From NCBI RefSeq assembly GCF_011601265.1, contig NZ_JAAOLX010000001.1:372001-436000 (forward strand): a stretch of 64,000 bases of DNA, in the 5' to 3' direction. Positions 61,973-64,000 of the stretch are shown here, in pieces. How positions within the stretch are numbered: the first letter of the stretch is position 1; every line of letters starts with the position of its first letter. This stretch comes from Iodobacter violaceini (GTDB taxonomy: Bacteria > Pseudomonadota > Gammaproteobacteria > Burkholderiales > Chitinibacteraceae). Below the pieces are notes generated by a model that saw only the letters and a program-made list of their open reading frames with translations, ran no database searches and had not been told where the DNA came from. Both the position numbers and the translations under genes were made by a program.

Positions 61973-64000
61973 TCAAACCAACACGAGTAATCTGTACCAC
62001 CCATTCCACCATTGCCTTGGCCTGATCCATGCCTGCACCAATGGCTTTGCACTCTTTGAACAAGAGCGGCAGCAATTGCTTGCGGATGTTGGCTTCGATG
62101 TTTTGCGGATTGATAGAATGCTCGCCCACAACTTGCTCAACCAGCTGGTCGATATCAAAAGCCAGCGCGACCCATTTATCGAGTACCTGTGGATCACTGA
62201 TGGCAAATACCTCCGGCAGCGATTTTTTAAAAATGCCGAAATAGGCTTGCGCATGGCGATTCCCTTTAAATGCATCGGGCAATTCATCCAGCTGGCGATT
62301 TTGCACTTTCTCTTCAAATTCGTGGAACAGTAGGTATTGCTTTAGCGGATGATCGAATAGCTTTTCAGCCTCGGCAATCGCGTCGCGCAGCAGCTTAGAG
62401 AATGCTTCTTGCGCGTAGGGATCATCACGCAATTCCTGCTCAATCATCTTGGCCACACGGGTTTTAATGATGTCAGTCTCGTTGCGGGTTTTTTCTTCTG
62501 ACCAATCTTCCGGTTTGGGTTTGCTGCCCATTTTACCGACTTCATAGGTGCCGCCCGGTTCGCGCACTTCAACGCCGACAACGTGTTTATCCAGCAGTTT
62601 TTTCACCTGCGCGGCATAGTCGTCGTAGTTGATGGCTTCGCCAGAATCCTGCTTCACCAACTGGCGCAGGCTGGAAAACTGTTTCACCGTTTCTTTGTAA
62701 TGCTGGCGGTCGGCATCGCTAAAGCTGGTGTCTTCAAAGAAGGTAGCCGATTGCAGTGCCACTTTCAGGCAGCTAGAAAACTCGCTCAACGCCTCGTAGA
62801 AGTCATCCCGTACTTTTTGATTGATATCGACCAACTCGCCATTGCGCTCTTCAGTTTTAGGGATCAATACTTGGCGCAGCTGTTCGATGTCGTTCTTGTT
62901 TTTTACGCCATCAAAAATCGCCCACAACTGCTTATACAAGCGCGGTAGGCGTTTGTATTCGGTGCTCATTGGGTTATATAAGCCAGCGATATCGTTGATG
63001 TCGTAGCCGCCCTGAGTGCGCGAAGCCAGATCCTGATACTTGGCAATGGTGGTATCCAGCTCGGCCAGAATGCCGCGATAGTCGATCAGCAGGCCGAATT
63101 TTTTCAGCGGATGCAGCCGGTTCACACGCGCAATGGCCTGAATCAGGTTGTGCTCTTTGAGTGGCTTGTCGATATACAGCACGGTGTTTTTCGGCTCATC
63201 AAAGCCGGTGAGCAGCTTGTCCACCACAATCAAAAGCTTCAGCGATTCGTCTTTGTCGAAACGCTCGATCACCTGCTTGGTGTAGGCCTGTTCATCTTGC
63301 GAGCCGACATTCTCTTTCCACCACTGTGTTACTTCCGGCATCGAAGACTCATCAACGTCGGAGTTGCCTTCTCGGGTATCCGGTGCGCTAATCACCACGG
63401 CGGATTCAAATAGGCCAACTTCGTCGAGATATTTCTTGTATTTAATGGCCGATGCTTTGCTATCGCAAGCCAGCTGTCCTTTCAGACCTGCGGTGATATT
63501 CTTATCAAAATGCTCGGCAATGTCGCGGGCAATCAGCTGGATACGGTCTTCAGCGCGATACAGCTCACCACGTTTGGCGTATTTGCGTTTCAGGTCGGCT
63601 TTCTGTTCATCGGTCAGGCTGGTGGTAATGCGAGTGAAGCCTGCATCAATTGCTCGGTCATTAATATCCAGATCAGGGATGCGCTCTTCGTACAGCAGTG
63701 GCGTAACAGCTTCATCTTCCACTGCTCGTTGCATGGTATAGGCATGCACAATCGGGCCGAATTTGCTGGTGGTTTTGTCTTCTTTGAGCAATGGCGTGCC
63801 AGTAAAGGCCACAAAGGCGGCATTGGGCATGGCCTGCTTCATGCGGATATTGCTCTCTCCACCCTGACTGCGGTGGCCTTCATCAATTAACACGATGATG
63901 TCGGGGCTGGTGTTCACGCATTCTGGCAGCTTGGTCGCAGTATTGAACTTGTGAATTAGCGAGAAAATAATCCGCTCGGTGCCAGTACTAATCTGCTCGG
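61956..64000 (-). CDS. hsdR: type I restriction enzyme endonuclease/translocase subunit HsdR (5' end outside window)
   Basis: The frame is open from 64000 leftwards; at least 681 C-terminal residues are present. SF2 translocase motifs visible: LIDEGHRSQGG (motif II), FTGTPLL (motif III), LLIVVDKLLTGFDEPKNTVLYIDKPL and HNLIQAIARVNR (motifs V-VI), then the HsdR C-terminal helical domain. The N-terminal nuclease domain lies beyond the window. No hsdM is seen here, and hsdS is a remnant, so activity depends on genes outside the window. Confidence 0.92.
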   Translation of the reverse strand, partial: EQISTGTERIIFSLIHKFNTATKLPECVNTSPDIIVLIDEGHRSQGGESNIRMKQAMPNAAFVAFTGTPLLKEDKTTSKFGPIVHAYTMQRAVEDEAVTPLLYEERIPDLDINDRAIDAGFTRITTSLTDEQKADLKRKYAKRGELYRAEDRIQLIARDIAEHFDKNITAGLKGQLACDSKASAIKYKKYLDEVGLFESAVVISAPDTREGNSDVDESSMPEVTQWWKENVGSQDEQAYTKQVIERFDKDESLKLLIVVDKLLTGFDEPKNTVLYIDKPLKEHNLIQAIARVNRLHPLKKFGLLIDYRGILAELDTTIAKYQDLASRTQGGYDINDIAGLYNPMSTEYKRLPRLYKQLWAIFDGVKNKNDIEQLRQVLIPKTEERNGELVDINQKVRDDFYEALSEFSSCLKVALQSATFFEDTSFSDADRQHYKETVKQFSSLRQLVKQDSGEAINYDDYAAQVKKLLDKHVVGVEVREPGGTYEVGKMGSKPKPEDWSEEKTRNETDIIKTRVAKMIEQELRDDPYAQEAFSKLLRDAIAEAEKLFDHPLKQYLLFHEFEEKVQNRQLDELPDAFKGNRHAQAYFGIFKKSLPEVFAISDPQVLDKWVALAFDIDQLVEQVVGEHSINPQNIEANIRKQLLPLLFKECKAIGAGMDQAKAMVEWVVQITRVGLNAAGV

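Overview
The window looks like chromosome of a mid-GC betaproteobacterium of the order Neisseriales; a Chitinibacteraceae member such as Iodobacter is my best guess. The basis is gene content and style (mtaD-ubiG-HAD phosphatase cluster, NrdR-controlled class Ia nrdA, RoxA, secreted M9 collagenase, tandem PhoA-type phosphatases, many PAS/GGDEF/EAL proteins). The assignment is inference, not a database match.

Layout. 1-560: a leftward tRNA cluster with a tandemly duplicated Glu-Arg pair, then Ser. 800-3440: lysC and alr. 3738-9262: lplT overlapping an RND efflux pair (lipoprotein adaptor plus pump). 9552-14186: three tandem, leftward NSS (LeuT-fold) amino-acid transporters. Two of them are preceded by what read as classical ribosome-mediated attenuators: a leader peptide with tandem Trp codons before the first, and one with three Tyr codons before the third. 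14685-18648: lipoprotein collagenase, a HutD/Ves protein and a YkgJ cysteine-cluster protein. 18826-23435: sbcD-sbcC. 24121-30584: Ca-binding-motif protein, mgtE, rsgA, DUF1097 membrane protein, a 41-residue basic protein and a PotD-like binding protein. 30964-35213: a histidine kinase and a receiver-PAS-GGDEF-EAL protein, together a c-di-GMP signalling pair. 35462-37000: PAP2 protein and a repeat-rich intergenic zone. 37024-43829: nrdB and nrdA, separated by add, two lipoprotein paralogues and two small genes; nrdA carries twin NrdR boxes and a DnaA box. 44295-48075: two alkaline phosphatases behind probable Pho boxes. 48218-54175: slyD, a peroxiredoxin-like protein lacking its peroxidatic cysteine, roxA, a small lipoprotein, and mtaD-ubiG-MupP/Gph.

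54482-64000: ssrA (tmRNA), and 30 bp after its CCA end the TGTGG terminus of a Tn7-like transposon with TnsB-type repeats. The element encodes tniQ, tnsC and a fused tnsA-tnsB, plus a divergent DUF6471-type small protein. No CRISPR array, cas gene or tnsE is visible, so the simplest reading is a Tn7-like element homing to the 3' side of ssrA through its TniQ. Beyond the core are an hsdS remnant, a YgjP-type metallopeptidase and a 5'-truncated hsdR, probably defence cargo; the distal transposon end is not in the window.

The best candidates for new biology are (i) the Trp and Tyr attenuators on paralogous NSS transporters, (ii) the ssrA-associated Tn7-like element with its inverted TnsB sites and DUF6471 partner, and (iii) a ~250-bp dispersed intergenic repeat present three times.
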